Source: Lunularia cruciata
Lineage: Eukaryota > Streptophyta > Marchantiopsida > Lunulariales > Lunulariaceae
Length of the DNA stretch: 64,000 nt
NCBI GenBank assembly: GCA_948567375.1
Contig: OX419757.1
Span: forward strand, 10,120,974 to 10,184,973
Reading direction: 5' to 3'
In this document: positions 1-12,292 of the stretch, piece by piece
Layout of the letters: each line of letters begins with the position of its first letter
How positions within the stretch are numbered: the stretch's first letter is position 1
Position numbers and translations under genes: made by a program
Notes under the pieces: model-generated
Database searches by the model: none
The model's input: only the letters and a program-made list of their open reading frames with translations
What the model was told of the DNA's origin: nothing

Positions 1-25
1 CGAAAAGAGGTCACAGTCCGCCAGT

Positions 26-65
26 GGCGACCAGCCACCAACTATCTCTGACGGAGATGGTCGCC
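26..65. repeat. Inverted repeat (hairpin)
   Basis: GGCGACCA at 26-33 is perfectly complemented by TGGTCGCC at 58-65 around a 24-nt loop, and the arms extend imperfectly outward. It is one instance of the GGCGAC motif that recurs through the first 4 kb. Confidence 0.6.
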
Positions 66-238
66 TGGTCCTACGCAGTATACTTGCCCACAACGTTTTA
101 TTTTATTCAACCGTAGTCAACAGTGGATGGTAGCTCTAACAGAGTCGACCCACATTAATAAAATCTGTACTGGCGACGCCGGAGCTGTCGGTCCCGGTCC
201 TTACCATGCTTATCGTGGAGGAGGATAGGACAACGCAT

Positions 239-361
239 GTAAGGTTTAGTACCACTGAGATAACATCGTGTACGTCTTGATGGGGTTTTTCTATCCTTTC
301 TATTTTCTATGCGGTCGCCTTTCCACTCGGTAAGGTTTAGTATCACTGAGATAACGTCGTG
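239..361 (+). repeat. Pair of 32-bp direct repeats
   Basis: The 32-bp block containing taaggtttagta and cactgagataac occurs at 239-270 and again at 330-361 with two substitutions and a 91-bp period. No function is evident. Confidence 0.75.
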
Positions 362-2479
362 AGCTACCACAACATGGCAGTGCCCAACCCAACTCGTCCG
401 GCAGTGTAACACGTTTGTGATCCGACTATGGAACAAACACAAGGCGACTGCATGTGATTATAAGAATGAAACTAAGCCCCAACAGAGAATCTGCCTTACT
501 ACCCTACAGCACCTGTAGAACTAGACCTTGCCTTGTCCAGTTTACGTGTATGTAGAGGAGTGACTGAAATGTACCTCGAAGGTCAATACCCCTCCATACT
601 CCCATTTTACCTCCGTATATCTTTTCCTTGTAAGGCTTGATGGGGTCTTCCCGTCCTTGTCATCCAACGCGGTCGCCATCCGACCTCTAGGAATACAAGA
701 TGCCATTGAATTGAAAACACGTAGATAATTAGAATCGATGTTGATAGTGCGAATCTGCTCTAAGATGTGCGCGTAGATAACATAAGTCGCCCAGCATAAT
801 GTGAAAGCAAAACGTCCTTATTCCCACGTGTACGCTTGGATTGACTAAGTTGTTCTGTTCTGACTGTCTACGCGCAGATTCTCCGATACTTGTGATGTGC
901 AAGATGTCATTCAGCCTAGCTCACTCGATATGTCCCCGACACACAACAATTCATGTCCAAACTCATTTCCGCAACAAACTCTTCTCAGCGATACTACTGA
1001 CCATGTGGATTCCCTATTTGCTCGATGCAGACTCTCTTATATGTACTGCTCAGAACAAATAGTGGAAAGGAACAGTACATGAAGAACAATTTATTGCAAC
1101 TGCAGTAGTTGTTACTCTCAACGTGTTAAAAATTGAGAGACGAATATATATATATATATATTGTGTCAAAATTTATCAACCACAGCGTTGGAACTGCTGT
1201 CTTGGACAGAACAGAGTTTTGGATTCTTTTAATTGAGCGTTTGGCGGTTTCATCGTGTCCAGGGACTGGAATACAGCGACTGAAAGTCTGTGTTCCCTTT
1301 CTGTGGAGTAGATTTTAAAATAATACTTTGTTCAAAGAGTAATACATGAATGGACTTTGATATTTTACTTAGCAGCGAGCAAGATACACTAAAAACATAA
1401 ACACTGCAGTGGTTATAGGCCATTTTTGGAATGGTAATACAGCAACCAAGATATAATGTGAGTGACTCGTGGAATTGTCTTGCTTCATAATGATCACAAG
1501 CAAAAGTTCCAGTGGGAAAATGTTCTCGTCTTTGGGTGAAAGCTCGATTATGATCTCGGTTGATTACTGTAGTTGTCTACGTTGGCCGGAATCTCGGAAC
1601 CAGATTGCTTCCAGGATTCGTAGACCACTACAGTAACCACCGCATACAACAAAGCCCGTGTCTTCGATTGCATGTCGTGCCACATACTTTTTTCTTTTTT
1701 CTTTTTGTTTCATGTCGTGCCACATACTTCGGTATGGCGAAACCTCCAAAGTTGACGCGCTTACCAGGATTATCCTTGGGGTGGTCGCCTCCTTACGAGA
1801 TCTTCAAAAGTAAAACCTAAAAAGATCGCAACCATCGGAGTACTGATCTGACTGTGTAAGGTTGGACGTTTACGAAGAAGCCATACCTGACCAACAACAT
1901 CTCAAACGAAACATGAACAACATTTCAAATGAGTTCGTCCTCGGAATCCAAGTCTGAACCACTTTTGAGAAATTCTAAGTTTAAAACACTTTTCTCTTCA
2001 CGGTCAGATCATGAACTCCTTACAATTGTCAACCCTTGTTTAGTGGATTTCATGTCTACTAGGGAGTAGCAATCAAAGCAAGTCCTCAGTTACCGTAGCC
2101 TTTCACAATTTCTCAAACGTGAAAAAGTTTCTTTATTTTTCAACAAATCTCAAGAAAGAACGTTATGAATTTCTTTGTTTTAATGGGTGCAATTGATTCT
2201 TATTGTGTTAATCCATCCTCAGTCCAGTGAAGGTCGCACATCATACGAGATAAGATAAGTATTAGAATCCTGAATGTCATGAAACTTAATCCTCGCTTAG
2301 TGTCTATATTACACACATCACAAAGTAAGATACTGTGAAAGAGTGTGAAGGGTGATTCGACATGTATCAGATATACGGATCGTATTCATACTCGTAAAGC
2401 GTGAAACTTAACATGATTTCATGTAGCCAATTGTCAAATTCAATTCTACCAAGTTGTAAAATCAAACTAAGCAAACTGG

Positions 2480-2535
2480 GAAAAATTGAAGGAAAAATTG
2501 AAGGAAAATTGAAGGAAAAATTGAAGGAAAAATTA
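2480..2535 (+). repeat. Short tandem array, unit about 13 bp
   Basis: The unit gaaaaattgaag repeats four to five times head to tail with small length differences. Confidence 0.85.
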
Positions 2536-4090
2536 GAGAATGTTTTGAGAGAACAGATAAACTCCAAGAAATGAAGTTTGCATGTTCGACCTTTTTCGTT
2601 GTCAGCCCTAACCATCCGCAAATAAAGCTTATGGTAATCAATCATCTCGCACGTTAATAACACCATACTTGGGAAATGATTTCTTTTAGCATTTTTGTCG
2701 ACATAACATTGCAAATTCTTTTCAAAACCATCTCAAAACCTGAAATACAGGTCAGGAGAGAACATATAACAACCCAAACTCGGTACAATAAACTAAATAT
2801 TCGAACTGAGACTCTGGCTGAATTGCAGCATTGTTTTACTGGATTCCGCGCATTCGATTCTGTTCCAGAAATGAAAGGCACCTTTCCTACGTAGGGCAAC
2901 TTGAGAGACAAGACAGAAAGAGAAACTAACGATCGACAACATTTTCCACAGACAACATTAACAGGCAAGTAAAGCAGGACCCGTGGGTCTACTATAACGA
3001 ACTTAACTGAACATCCAATTTTAGCTGAAAGGAAAGTTTGCAGTTGCTTTCACAAACAATGCGAGAATCTGAGTTGATAGTGATGAGATGGTCCACGACT
3101 AGAATTTAGATCATTACGCGTATCTGAAAGGATTCTGTGTCGTTTAGTAGTAGATAAAGAATCTGATAGAAGCAAATTCGTAGACAAGTTGAAATTTGTG
3201 CTTATTGTTGTTTTACTGGCTTCTTCTTATGGCTTTCTCGACATTCTTATCCGTATACATCTGTAGAGGACTCTAGTATCGATAAGAAGTAGACTCGAGC
3301 TCACTCCTATCCCCGCTTACGGCCAATAACAGCTTCTTTATCCATTCCGCCGATATATGGAGAAAAGTTGGACGTATCAGGACGAGAGATCACTGACTAG
3401 AAGATCAGAAGAACAAAGCTCAAAAGTAAAAGGTAACCTAGTCGAGCTATGAAATAGCCCACAACTGCAATTGGAAGGTACTCATAGATGGCAGTAGTAC
3501 TGTAGTCGTCATTGGATGGATTAGAATACTATTTACTGAACGAAGGACGACCGCGTAGAAAATTGAAGGATGGGAAGACCTTATCAAGCCGTACAAGGGA
3601 AAGATAAAAAAGGTAAAATGGGGCTAAGCCCCAATAGAGTCTATCTAGAATACTATTTACTGGGAATTGGACAATGTCGAGAAAAAACACCACAACTTCC
3701 GATTTAATATGGTGGATTTGGAATCTCAAAGTACGGTACAAACTTCTAAGCGTGAAGTTTCCTTCGAGCAAGATCATCCTTGAGAAGAGAATGACCACTT
3801 CTACTGTTAGCTCCTTAAATCTTGTAACATTCCAGCAACTGTTCCTCATAAACTTGCCATTACCCTTTGTCCCTGGCGACATCCACATCAACAACGTGAC
3901 GCAAATATAATAACAAGAAGGATGGGAAGCCCCCATCAAGCCCTTTTCCCTGGCGACATTTACATCACCAAACAGAATAAAAAGAATGGTGCGCGATGCA
4001 AATAGAATAACAAGAATGAAATCTCTCTCAAGCAATACAAGGATATCATAAAAGGAGAAAGCCCAATAGCACAAATAAAAATCTACCCTA

Positions 4091-5110
4091 CGGCATCTAA
4101 AGTATAGTAGTTATATAAATCAAATGATTTACATCTCAATGGAGAAGTATACTTAGTGTGATTGCTCTCCTTTGGATTATATAAATTATCCCAAGAACAA
4201 TAGACGACTGTTATCTAGAATAAATTACAGATTAGGAAAGTGAAAGTAGTACATTTTTATCATCTATTGTGGTAAAATTTTGTGTAATCATTCACAAATG
4301 TGTGGAATACCATATCTATAGTTCTATGTAATCCCAAGGCTAAAGGAGTAAAGAGATCACATTGCAGTCGTATCTATAACCACAATATTCAATATAGTCA
4401 CTTTATCATCTTGAATCATATATAACCACAAAATAGGAGAAAAGAAAAGGTGCAAAGAATACAAATTTACCCAAAGATTCTTCTAAAGATTATTTCTTCC
4501 ATAGACAGTACACTTACTTCTCCACATGACATCAGTAAAGGTGTTCATATACCAAGTCTTCTATGGTGTGCATACATACATTGATACATAGCATACATCA
4601 TTGTAAACATCATACACTATGGAAGCACAACTCATGTGAAATCACACATTAACATCCATTGGTGCATGTATGCTCTAGATATCAATTGACATGATACTAA
4701 ATATCTAGATCAATCTAGTTGCCACTAAGTAGTCCTTGAGAAACTATTCATAAGACAGTGACTTCCAACACTATCACTCCAACATACTAGCAAACCAACT
4801 TCAATGCTACAAATGTCATGACAATTGTTATGCATTCTACATTGCTACACAACATACTTCATTGTAAACTCCATATACTATAGAAGCACAACTCATGTAG
4901 AAGTCATACACATATTCCAAAGACTCATACTCACCCTCCTAGTTGACAGTTAAGTCCTTCTAACTCCAAATAACCATTTACTCTAAGTATGTGATATGCC
5001 CTATGGTGAGCAAAGATCAAGAGACTAGGTAATATTGAGTCCCAATGTTAATTGCTTATCTCCCATCTGTATCACATAAGGACTGAACTAGCTAGGTATC
5101 AAGTACATCA
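4091..5110 (-). other. 3' non-coding end of family C copy 1
   Basis: This AT-rich stretch lies downstream of the PHD relic on the minus strand. It contains a diverged repeated block at 4598-4649 and 4859-4913, both around gaagcacaactcatgt. The same block, also doubled, occurs in reverse complement in copy 2 near 56345-56470 and 56890-57000, so the doubling belongs to the family and may mark its LTR region. I could not define LTR ends. The sharp change of composition near 4090 is the best guess for the outer edge of the copy. Confidence 0.45.
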
Positions 5111-5236
5111 AAGATATAGCCAATGCCCTTGAGGGACCACCTTGAGTGGAGGACAACATGCCATATGCTATCCTCTCAAATAGCTATCACACACCAACAT
5201 AATGACAACTCCACCATTAGAAGCGCATAACATACA
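5111..5236 (-). pseudogene. PHD finger relic, C-terminus of family C polyprotein, copy 1
   Basis: In one minus-strand frame of 42 codons the pattern is CMLC, eleven residues, C-x2-Y, four residues, H-x2-C, then a proline-rich stretch (VVPQ) and W-x-Y. This is the Cys4-His-Cys3 spacing of a PHD finger, with Cys4 and Cys7 changed to Tyr (TGT/TGC to TAT, a G-to-A change) and the conserved Trp before His changed to a stop (TGG to TAG type). PHD fingers read histone H3 tails. Here it would have tethered the integration complex to chromatin. Copy 2 (56055-56183) shows the same finger with different losses, which supports a real ancestral domain. It lies directly downstream of the integrase relic. 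Confidence 0.75.
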
Positions 5237-6580
5237 CTATGAGCCTACACATACAATTGCCAAGCTTGGATCCATTGTGCTATCAATGTTGAGAGGTGGC
5301 AGTGCATAATTGCACATATGATCTATCTAGATAACACCATCATATCCTTTCAACATGAGTATCCCAGAAAGTAAAACCTTGTAACACTCTCAAGTTAGTG
5401 CAACCTATTGTCACACCAAGAGTCATTGGTGCAATCTACTATAGATATACATAATCACCAAGATGAAACCAATGGATAAAGGATCTATAATCTCCCCCTC
5501 AAATAATGGCATAACATAATGTATCCTTATGTTGAGCAATTACCAAGTTCTCAAAGGCTATTGCTATCACTTTACAAATGATCTCTACTAGTTGAGAGCA
5601 TACACTCATCCATACATCTCAATCATCCAAGTCCAAGACTACAATAACATCTCGATAAATGGCTATAGGTAAATCTAGATCTCATCCATAGAGTAAGAAG
5701 TAGGGAAAGAAGGAGGCTTGCCAATTCATCCCAATCTCCCAAGTGACCTCTCTACAACCCATACTTATGAAATCTCTCTTCACCATCTAAACAAATCTCT
5801 TTGCTAAACCATTTGCCTCAAGGTGATCTCAAGATGTAGTACAATGATCAATCAAGGCCTTGTCAGACAAGACTTGAAACTCTCCAAAGAACTGTGTACC
5901 TTGATCAACCAAGATGTCAATTGGTGCACCAAAATGGCTAAGAGCTCTACATAGGAATGACTAAGTTCTTCCTTCAACAGACTTGTTGTGAAGTATCACC
6001 AACTCATCTACTTGGAGAAGTACTCCACCATCACCAAAACATATTGGTGATGTCTCATAATCAATGGTAAAGGTCCAATAAAATCCAAGCTCCAATGGTA
6101 ACCTAACCTCATGACAAGTAGTGGGTGTAATTATGGTGTGGGAGCATTGAATGATGCTCTAACTTGGTCACAAACTACACATTTGGCAACAAATTGTTAA
6201 ACATTGGTCTACATACCTATTACCAATAATGACTCTAAAGTAAGTTATATGTCTACTTGTCTCCAAAATTTTCTAGCTCCTCATGAGCATATTGTACCAA
6301 TTATGGTATCTAAGATAGAAAGTGCACTATTTTCACTCTACCATCCTCCCATACCCAAAGAACATGTCTGCCCTCTAATCTGAACTATTTGGCTTGTTGA
6401 AGGACATGGCCTCTCTTGTTGGTACTACTCGTGCCACCTACACCATCAATGCAAAGACAATCCATCATTAAGAAAGATATCATCATGAATATCTTGGTGA
6501 CTTATACCAATATCTCTACTCTTTGGATCTAAGACATTAACAACTTTTCTTGTTGTACTACAAGAGATACCACCAAAGCC
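5237..6580 (-). pseudogene. Integrase relic, family C copy 1
   Basis: The minus-strand translation around 5840-5960 reads as the DDE core of a Ty3-type integrase: a GAPIDILVDQGTQF-like stretch holding the second catalytic Asp, then a segment near ALIDH and an EANGLAKR-like motif holding the catalytic Glu position. The frame is broken by many stops and indels. It follows RNase H and precedes the PHD finger, the expected order. Copy 2 carries the same core at 55251-55600. Inactive. Confidence 0.65.
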
Positions 6581-6997
6581 TCAATTAATATACACAAAGG
6601 TAGATGCATGCCAGCCTAATACCATCTCCTTGTTTATCTCACCATGCTTACATGCTCTAGTCTGATCATGTTGGTTTGTATATGGATTTTTACTCAACCC
6701 ATTTGTCTCATAATTTACCACTCTAGGTCTATGAATAATCATGAAATCACACTCTTGTAAAATCAAAGCTGATCTTGCAACCGTCCTCAAAAGCTTGTCA
6801 AACTCCATCAACCACTTCAATGGTTGATGGTCAATGATGAGAGTGGAAGAGTTCCCAAATAAGTAACATACAAAATGTGAACATTCCTACTAATTATGCC
6901 CTCATATGAACTATAATTTTCCTCCATTGAATTGTTGGAGCAACTAGCGTAGGCCACCACAAACTCCTTCTCCTCATCATCATGTTGGGTGAGCACT
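6581..6997 (-). pseudogene. RNase H end and tether, family C copy 1
   Basis: Minus-strand frames contain VLTQHDDEEKEFVVAYAS and NYSSYEG, typical of Ty3/gypsy RNase H, then KWLMEFDKLL, ALILQECDF and HRPRVVNYETNGLSKNP, the usual RNase H-to-integrase tether. The coding sequence breaks exactly at 6997/6998, where A-old inserted, and resumes on the minus strand at 25569-25565. The uninterrupted homologue at about 49090-49130 confirms the junction. A frameshift separates the two frames. Not functional. Confidence 0.8.
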
Positions 6998-7604
6998 TGT
7001 AATACCAATAGTTCAACATATTATCTAGAGGTGAAATGGACTTGGTAACATCTAGAAGGATGTTTTGTATGACGGGCTAGGTAGATCAGATAGAGTTGTC
7101 ACCAAAAGAGCACTTCTACTAATAGAGCAGAAGTTGAAAATAGATTGAAAACTTTAGAGCCAATTTTGAAGGCCTAAAAGAATAAATTAGGACTCAAAAA
7201 TGAAAAGCATTTCCCTCCTTGGCAGAGGAGGCTTGCCTTCTCCCCCCATGATTTGTCTCATTGAGAGCTTTCCAATGGTACCTCACCCATGTGATTTTGA
7301 GCTTCCTATAAGAATATTCCCTAAAGAGTCCCTAATGATTCCCTTTGATCAAACTTGTTTCACCAACTAGATAGGACAAGGACCAATATGTCACCTATCT
7401 AGGCAACTAATCTAAGGGTGCAGCTCACTGACATATCACCAATCCTTGTATCTGATCCAAGGGTGGAGCTTCTTTTGAGTGGATCCTCTTTGCTATATAA
7501 TAAAGAGAAAGTGCTCCTTTGTGACATTGGAGTATTGAAGGTGAATTTTGTGTTTACTCTCTTGTATCTCTTTTGAAAATTTCTCTTATCCTCAAAGTAT
7601 TACA
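6998..7604 (+). repeat. 5' LTR of A-old
   Basis: It begins TGTAATACC and ends TATTACA, followed by the primer site. A TATATAATAAAG block with TATA-box and AATAAA signals lies at about 7494-7505. It is about 135 bp shorter than A1 LTRs because it lacks the 156-bp U3 duplication. Confidence 0.85.
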
Positions 7605-7605
7605 A

Positions 7606-7617
7606 TGGTATCAAAGT
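7606..7617 (+). promoter_or_regulatory. Primer binding site of A-old (decayed)
   Basis: tggtatcaaagt lies one base after the LTR, against tggtatcagagc in A1 and A2. It is complementary to the 3' end of initiator Met tRNA, with two mutations. Confidence 0.8.
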
Positions 7618-7745
7618 AGGTGTTTTCATCCAAGAGAGTGTATCACCCTTCTTGGAAGAACACATGCTACTGAAATTGAAAAATCTCAAGAGGAGAAAAC
7701 ATAATAAAATTGTTAGACTTGGGGATGTCTTAAAGAGAGGATGGG

Positions 7746-8150
7746 ATGGAGGCGCCAAAAGGAAAATTTCCTACACCTAGCTTTCCATTCTTGAATCCAT
7801 TCCATATCAAGATTATGTATGTTGAGTGTGAGTAAATGAGAGTATCTCTTGTTTATTATTTTGGAGAAAAATTCATGGACATAGTGATGAATTCACCAAA
7901 TCCAATGATTCTACCTATGATGGTATATGACAAAGAGTGGGACTTGACAATCTACATTTTTTATGATGTTATGGATCTGAATGTACCAAATCCTCACCCT
8001 TTCAACATGCAAATAGAAATCCGTTATGTGGTTAGACCAAAAGTGATGTTTAGGGATTTTGTAGTCCATAATTTTGGTGAGGAATATTATCAACAAGTGA
8101 TAGCCTCTAAGATCCCAATAGTAGTTCCAATAATTTTTGATCCCACTTAA
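7746..8150 (+). pseudogene. ORF0 of A-old, conserved small ORF upstream of gag
   Basis: A 134-codon frame starts at ATG 7746 and ends at TAA 8148-8150, with one internal stop at 7833. It aligns with ORF0 of A1 (14036-14465) and A2 (38278-38707). Shared blocks include PTPSFPFLNPFHIKI, FMDIVMNSPNP, DKEWDLTIYI, EIRYVVRPKVMFRDFVV and NFGEEYYQQVIA. In this old copy the second half is in the same frame as the first, whereas both younger copies have one extra base in the middle. I recognise no domain. Its place between primer site and gag is unusual for a chromovirus. It may encode an accessory protein or an N-terminal gag extension. Confidence 0.65.
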
Positions 8151-8215
8151 CCCAAAATTTTAACCCTTTATTGAAGTAGAAAGTAGCAATTAAACATTGG
8201 CAGTGTGTAGGAATC

Positions 8216-8509
8216 ATGGATCCGCAATTGTAGGAGTTGATACAAGGAATGCAAAGGATGTTGACGAGGTTTGAGAGATCAAGATGACCATGGAAGAATT
8301 ATAAAATCAAGTACATACCATCAAGAATGATCAAGTAATGCAAGCAAGAAAGCAGTCCCAACAATCAGCACCAGCAATCAAAGTACTTGGAGAGTTACTC
8401 ATACCGAGGACACCAATCCAAATCAACAACCAAGCCATATTGTTGTTATGAATGGAAAAGACATGCAACATCAAGCCTTACAAGGAACAATGTTCCATGG
8501 GAGTTGTAG
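8216..8509 (+). pseudogene. gag of A-old, first segment
   Basis: The start ATGGATCCGCA matches A1 gag (14499) and A2 gag (38244). The segment runs to the IEPYKGQ-equivalent region, here KPYKEQ-like, and stops where D1 is inserted after 8509. Stops and a one-base loss relative to A1 make it a relic. Gag continues at 12105. Confidence 0.75.
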
Positions 8510-11500
8510 TACCTACATTTTTTTTTGTTATATTTTGAAGAGAAGTGTACAATTAGAGTCGTGTTTAACTCAAATGGCATTAAAAGAAGGAGAATTGTGT
8601 CTTTGGATTGAAGTGACTTTGTGTCAAGATAGAAAGACTTAGATCAAACTTGTCACAAAGAAACCCAAAGTAAGGGAACTTCATCTTGGGGTGATCAACC
8701 CGATGCAAAGATTGCATAACAACTTTCCTTTGGTTTACCAATCAAGAAAGTACCGATCAAAGTTGGTAGAATTATCTTCCAGCTACCATGAGTTAGAGAT
8801 CAGACGATACCAAAGAAGAGCGAGAAGAAGAGTCCCTCACTTCCAATGAGAAATCTTGTGATTTGGAGGTTAGACATGATAGCCAAGATCAAAGTTTTGA
8901 GTAGACTTTGGATCACTTTTCCGGCCTAGAATTGGAACTTGAGTTTTCTAGGGTTCATGGCAGAAGTAGCTTTGAGGGATTGTGAGGAGGGACTAAGAAT
9001 GAAGGGAAAAGAGGCAATTTGGCTTGATGGATAGAGTCAGATTGGAGATTGATTTTGGGAAGAAAGGCTAGTGAGGAAACGTGGGCTACATTCCTCAAGA
9101 AAGGAGAGTCTACAAAGGAGACTAAAGAAATCCGCAATTCCTTCATTGTGCCATGTATGAAGAACAAATATAAGGTCGATACCTATTGAGACCCAATAAG
9201 GCAAAGTATTGTTGGAGTAATGATTGCGCTCTTCAAGCCTGATCAAACCATGGATATGATGAAGCATCAAGCGTAGTTTTTCCATCAGATGTTTGCAAGA
9301 GCACCAATGATTAGGCAAAGTGTTTTCACCAAAGAATATGGCAGATGGTGTGGTGTTGGAGATATTGAGCCCCCTCCCTCCCCCCCCTCCCGCTATTTGG
9401 TGCCAATTGCCACACATTTCTACTTTGGGTTGAACTTGATGAAAGAGGCAAAGCAAAGAAAAATGGGGTCTCACTTTCATTCGGACGTACAAAAAGAAGT
9501 GGATGAGGAAGAGTAGCAATACATCTGACATATCCAAAGTAGTGATAAGCACTATGCCAAAATGGGCCAATATATGAAGGTAGCAATAAATTTCCCAAAG
9601 ATGAAGAAGAGAAGTTGTCATGCGGAGATGGTATCATCTATTCAATCTTGAAAGACAAGAAAGGTGAATCAATGCACAACCTTGTGGTAATCAATGAGTC
9701 ATTGGGAGCAAAAGAATCAGAAAGTGAAGCCGAGTATAAGTCAGAAGACTTGGGAAAAGAAGAAGAACCAAAGCTTACACTATGAAATGAAGTGAAGAGT
9801 CAAGCAGTGGTAGTCAAGATGAGCCGGAAGTTCAGCAATGGGGATGAAACGATGCTAAAGATAAAGATCAAGAGTTCCATGCTACGATGGACTGCATGGA
9901 AGGAGGAGATATTTTGTGTCTAGAATTGCCAAGGAAAGAGATAGAAGAGACTCAAGAGGCTGAGCCAAAGTTGGGGTTCCAAAAAGGTAGGAGGTCAAAG
10001 AGAAGGGTGCCTATTGCCGATGCAGAAATGAGCAAAGCAAGCCCAATAAATAAAGAAGGAGAAAACTCAGATGGGATGCCTCTAAGAGTAAGGAGATTGA
10101 GACTTTGGAGTAAAGCTCCACTAGAAGAAGTGAAGAGTGCAAAACCCAAAGAACCAGAGTCTGTAGGAGTCTTTGATAGGGTAGAGTACTTGTCAAATAT
10201 TTTCTATCCATTATTGTTGCAATTGAAGAAGAAGAGAGAAGAGTTGAGAGGAAGTCATGTAGAGTTGAAAGATGAATTAAACATAGTACAATACATGAGT
10301 GAAGAAATTTTGGAGTTGAGAAAGAAGTTAATCCACGGAGAAAGAGAAGTAGAAGAACTTTGGACTGAAGTAGAGCTTAGAAGGAAGGAGATTGAGAGCT
10401 TGACTAAGGATTTTGTAAAGAGAGGACAAGCAATGATGAAGCAAGAAGAAGATCAAATGCAGTAGATGGCAAAGACTTATACCTTGAGGGTAGAAGTGCA
10501 TGATGCGTAAGTGGAAGATATTCATTTGAAGGCTATGGCAGCAGTCATGGGACAAGAGTTAGAGAGTTTGAAGATGAGTATGGCGGAGGAAGATCAAGCT
10601 TAGCAAAGAGAGTTAATTGCATGAGGTCATGAGGAGGAGAGGTTGATTAGAGGAATAGAAATGCAACTCAAGTAGAATATGAAGGAGAAGGAAGCATTAA
10701 AGGCCAAGTTGGAAGATGAGGTGAAGATGTATAGGGAGGAGTTGCAGGTCGAGAGAGAGAAGATGAAGATACCTAGGCCGGAGACAATTGAGGAAGTAGG
10801 AGTGAGAGTGAAGGTTGTGTTGGCATGGTCTTGAAAGTTTAGTTGGAGGAAGCAAGACTGCATGAACTGAAGTTGCTAGTGCAGGAGACGAGGAAGAAGA
10901 AAGCAAAGGATGTACAATTGAATAAGTTATTGATTAGTTTATAGGAGAGGATAGATATGAAGGTGTTAGAGGTAGGAGAGAATGTTTGTCTTAGATTAAA
11001 TGTAGCAAGAAGGGAGTTAGATGAGATTTGAAATCCAAAGATGAACATTTGATGTAAAGTAAGAGAGGTAGGAATGCAAATTACTTTGGATGAGCTTTAT
11101 GAGTTGTTAGAGAAAAGTGGGTCAAAAGATAAATAAGTAGATAGATTACCCATGAGTGCAATTGTAGTTCATAGTGAAGAAGTAGAAGAAAGTGCAGAAG
11201 ATGTACAGTAGTAGATAGACCTGAAGGAGGAGAAATCCTTGAAGGAACATTAGGGTTTGGAAGCCAAAGTTGAGGTTGATATTGGATCAGAGTAGTAATA
11301 GATTTGAGATTTGAAGAGGCGGATATGAAGAGGTGCATTGTCATTTTGGATTTGCAGGTTGGTAAAGTTGTTAAGAAATGATATATTACTTAGATACTTG
11401 TCAAAGTGCTCAGCCTATTTAAAGGAAGCATTTGCATTGCTGTGGTGTTCATTATTTATCTTTTTGAAGTTAATAAAATGAAGTGCTATAACTCAATGCT

Positions 11501-12099
11501 CGTCATTTCAGCTTAATTCCAAGTATCAATCTTGTGTGTGTATTTGTGAGTGTTTGGAGAATTTGAAGTGCAAGTCACTATGCTTGTTGGATGTTGTATT
11601 CCACAACGTTGACCTTCATTTTATGTGTTTGATCTTGAGTGAAGTGCAATCAAAGCAATGCCTTGACAAATCAATCTCTAAGAAGAATTGTAGTGTTGGT
11701 AGTATTTTGCATTTTTGAGCGGAGTGTGGGGTTGGTGCAGAGCAATTTTGATTGAGGAAGTTGTGCCTTCAATAGAGGGGTGGAACACAATTTTGAGGTA
11801 AGATTTTTTTGCAGCAAAGTAGCCTTCTTTGAGAAAATCTGAATCATCACAATTGAAGGTTGTTTGGAAAAAATTGGAAGTATTGTGATTATGGAGTGTT
11901 AATTCGTGATAAGACTACAAGTCAGTGCTTGTTACTCTATTTTGGGTGTGCTTTCTACCTAAGAGATTAAAGACGCAACCAAGAAGAAATACACTATGAT
12001 TGTTTTACTTTGTATTTGACCACTTTTTACTTGTATCTCTTTGGGAATGAACTTTTACTTATTGATTACCCAAAAGTGATACTTGCCGGGTTGTCACAA
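8510..12099 (+). mobile_element. D1: gene-carrying element of an unrecognised family
   Basis: It is inserted in A-old gag. The left end, tacctacat followed by a T tract, matches the left ends of D2 (40761) and D3 (46546). The right end GGGTTGTCACAA is shared with D2, D3 and, as TTGTCACAA, D4. The uninterrupted A1 gag shows that target bases resume immediately after 12099. Left gagttgtag (8501-8509) and right gaatcatgg (12100-12108) both align to gagtagtgg of A1, suggesting a target duplication of about 9 bp that has since diverged. There is no reverse transcriptase, transposase or matching LTR pair. It contains one coiled-coil gene. Confidence 0.7.
9040..11295 (+). pseudogene. Coiled-coil protein gene of D1 (decayed)
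   Basis: Plus-strand frames match D2 (42323-44479). An N-terminal region has YKVDTY, DPIRQSIVGVMIALFKP, FFHQMF and ATHFYFGLNL. An acidic/basic linker follows with LRVRRLRLWSKAPLEE. Then comes a Glu/Lys/Arg-rich heptad region (REELRGSHVELKDELN and onward, best open part 9887-10465), predicted coiled coil. Several stops and frame changes occur. The end at TAG 11293-11295 corresponds to the D2 end. I do not recognise the N-terminal domain. It could be gag-like, a captured host gene or a DNA-binding accessory protein. Confidence 0.6.
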
Positions 12100-12104
12100 G
12101 AATC

Positions 12105-12292
12105 ATGGAAAATTGGATATCAAGAATGAATTGATACCTTCAATTGTTCACAATGGAGATCATTGATCATTTTGTAGGTGTATTTTGTGTGTGGGTACAT
12201 GGAAAATTGGATTTCAAGAATGAATTGATACCTTTAATTGTTAATAATGGAGATCATGGATTATTTTGTAGGTGTGTTTGTGTGTGAGTACT
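12105..12292 (+). repeat. 94-bp tandem duplication in A-old gag
   Basis: The segment starting atggaaaattgga occurs at 12105-12198 and again at 12199-12292. Both correspond to a single stretch of A1 gag (about 14785-14875), so this is a local duplication immediately beside the D1 insertion. Confidence 0.85.

Larger units (their letters stand above)
1..4090. other. CpG-richer gene-less tract with dispersed short repeats
   Basis: No reading frame here resembles a protein I know. The tract uses more CpG than the rest of the window. A module of roughly 45-65 bp, running from a cttgatgggg-type start to a gcggtcgcc-type end, occurs near 274-318 and 637-677 and, in reverse orientation, near 3874-3938. 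Motifs GGCGAC/GTCGCC recur near 26, 58, 171, 313, 441, 671, 1786, 3874 and 3953. A 20-bp direct repeat around catgtcgtgccacatactt lies at about 1671 and 1710, and an AT microsatellite lies at about 1144-1161. Short motifs in both orientations resemble subterminal repeats of DNA transposons, but I see no transposase or clear ends. Confidence 0.55.

Noticed and set aside
3529-4074. 181-codon minus-strand frame
   Set aside because: It spans the dispersed repeat modules, has hydrophobic low-information content and matches no family I know. Chance openness in repeated sequence is more likely.
9037-9621. 194-codon minus-strand frame in D1
   Set aside because: It is antisense to the D coding block. 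The plus strand, not this frame, is conserved with D2 and D4.
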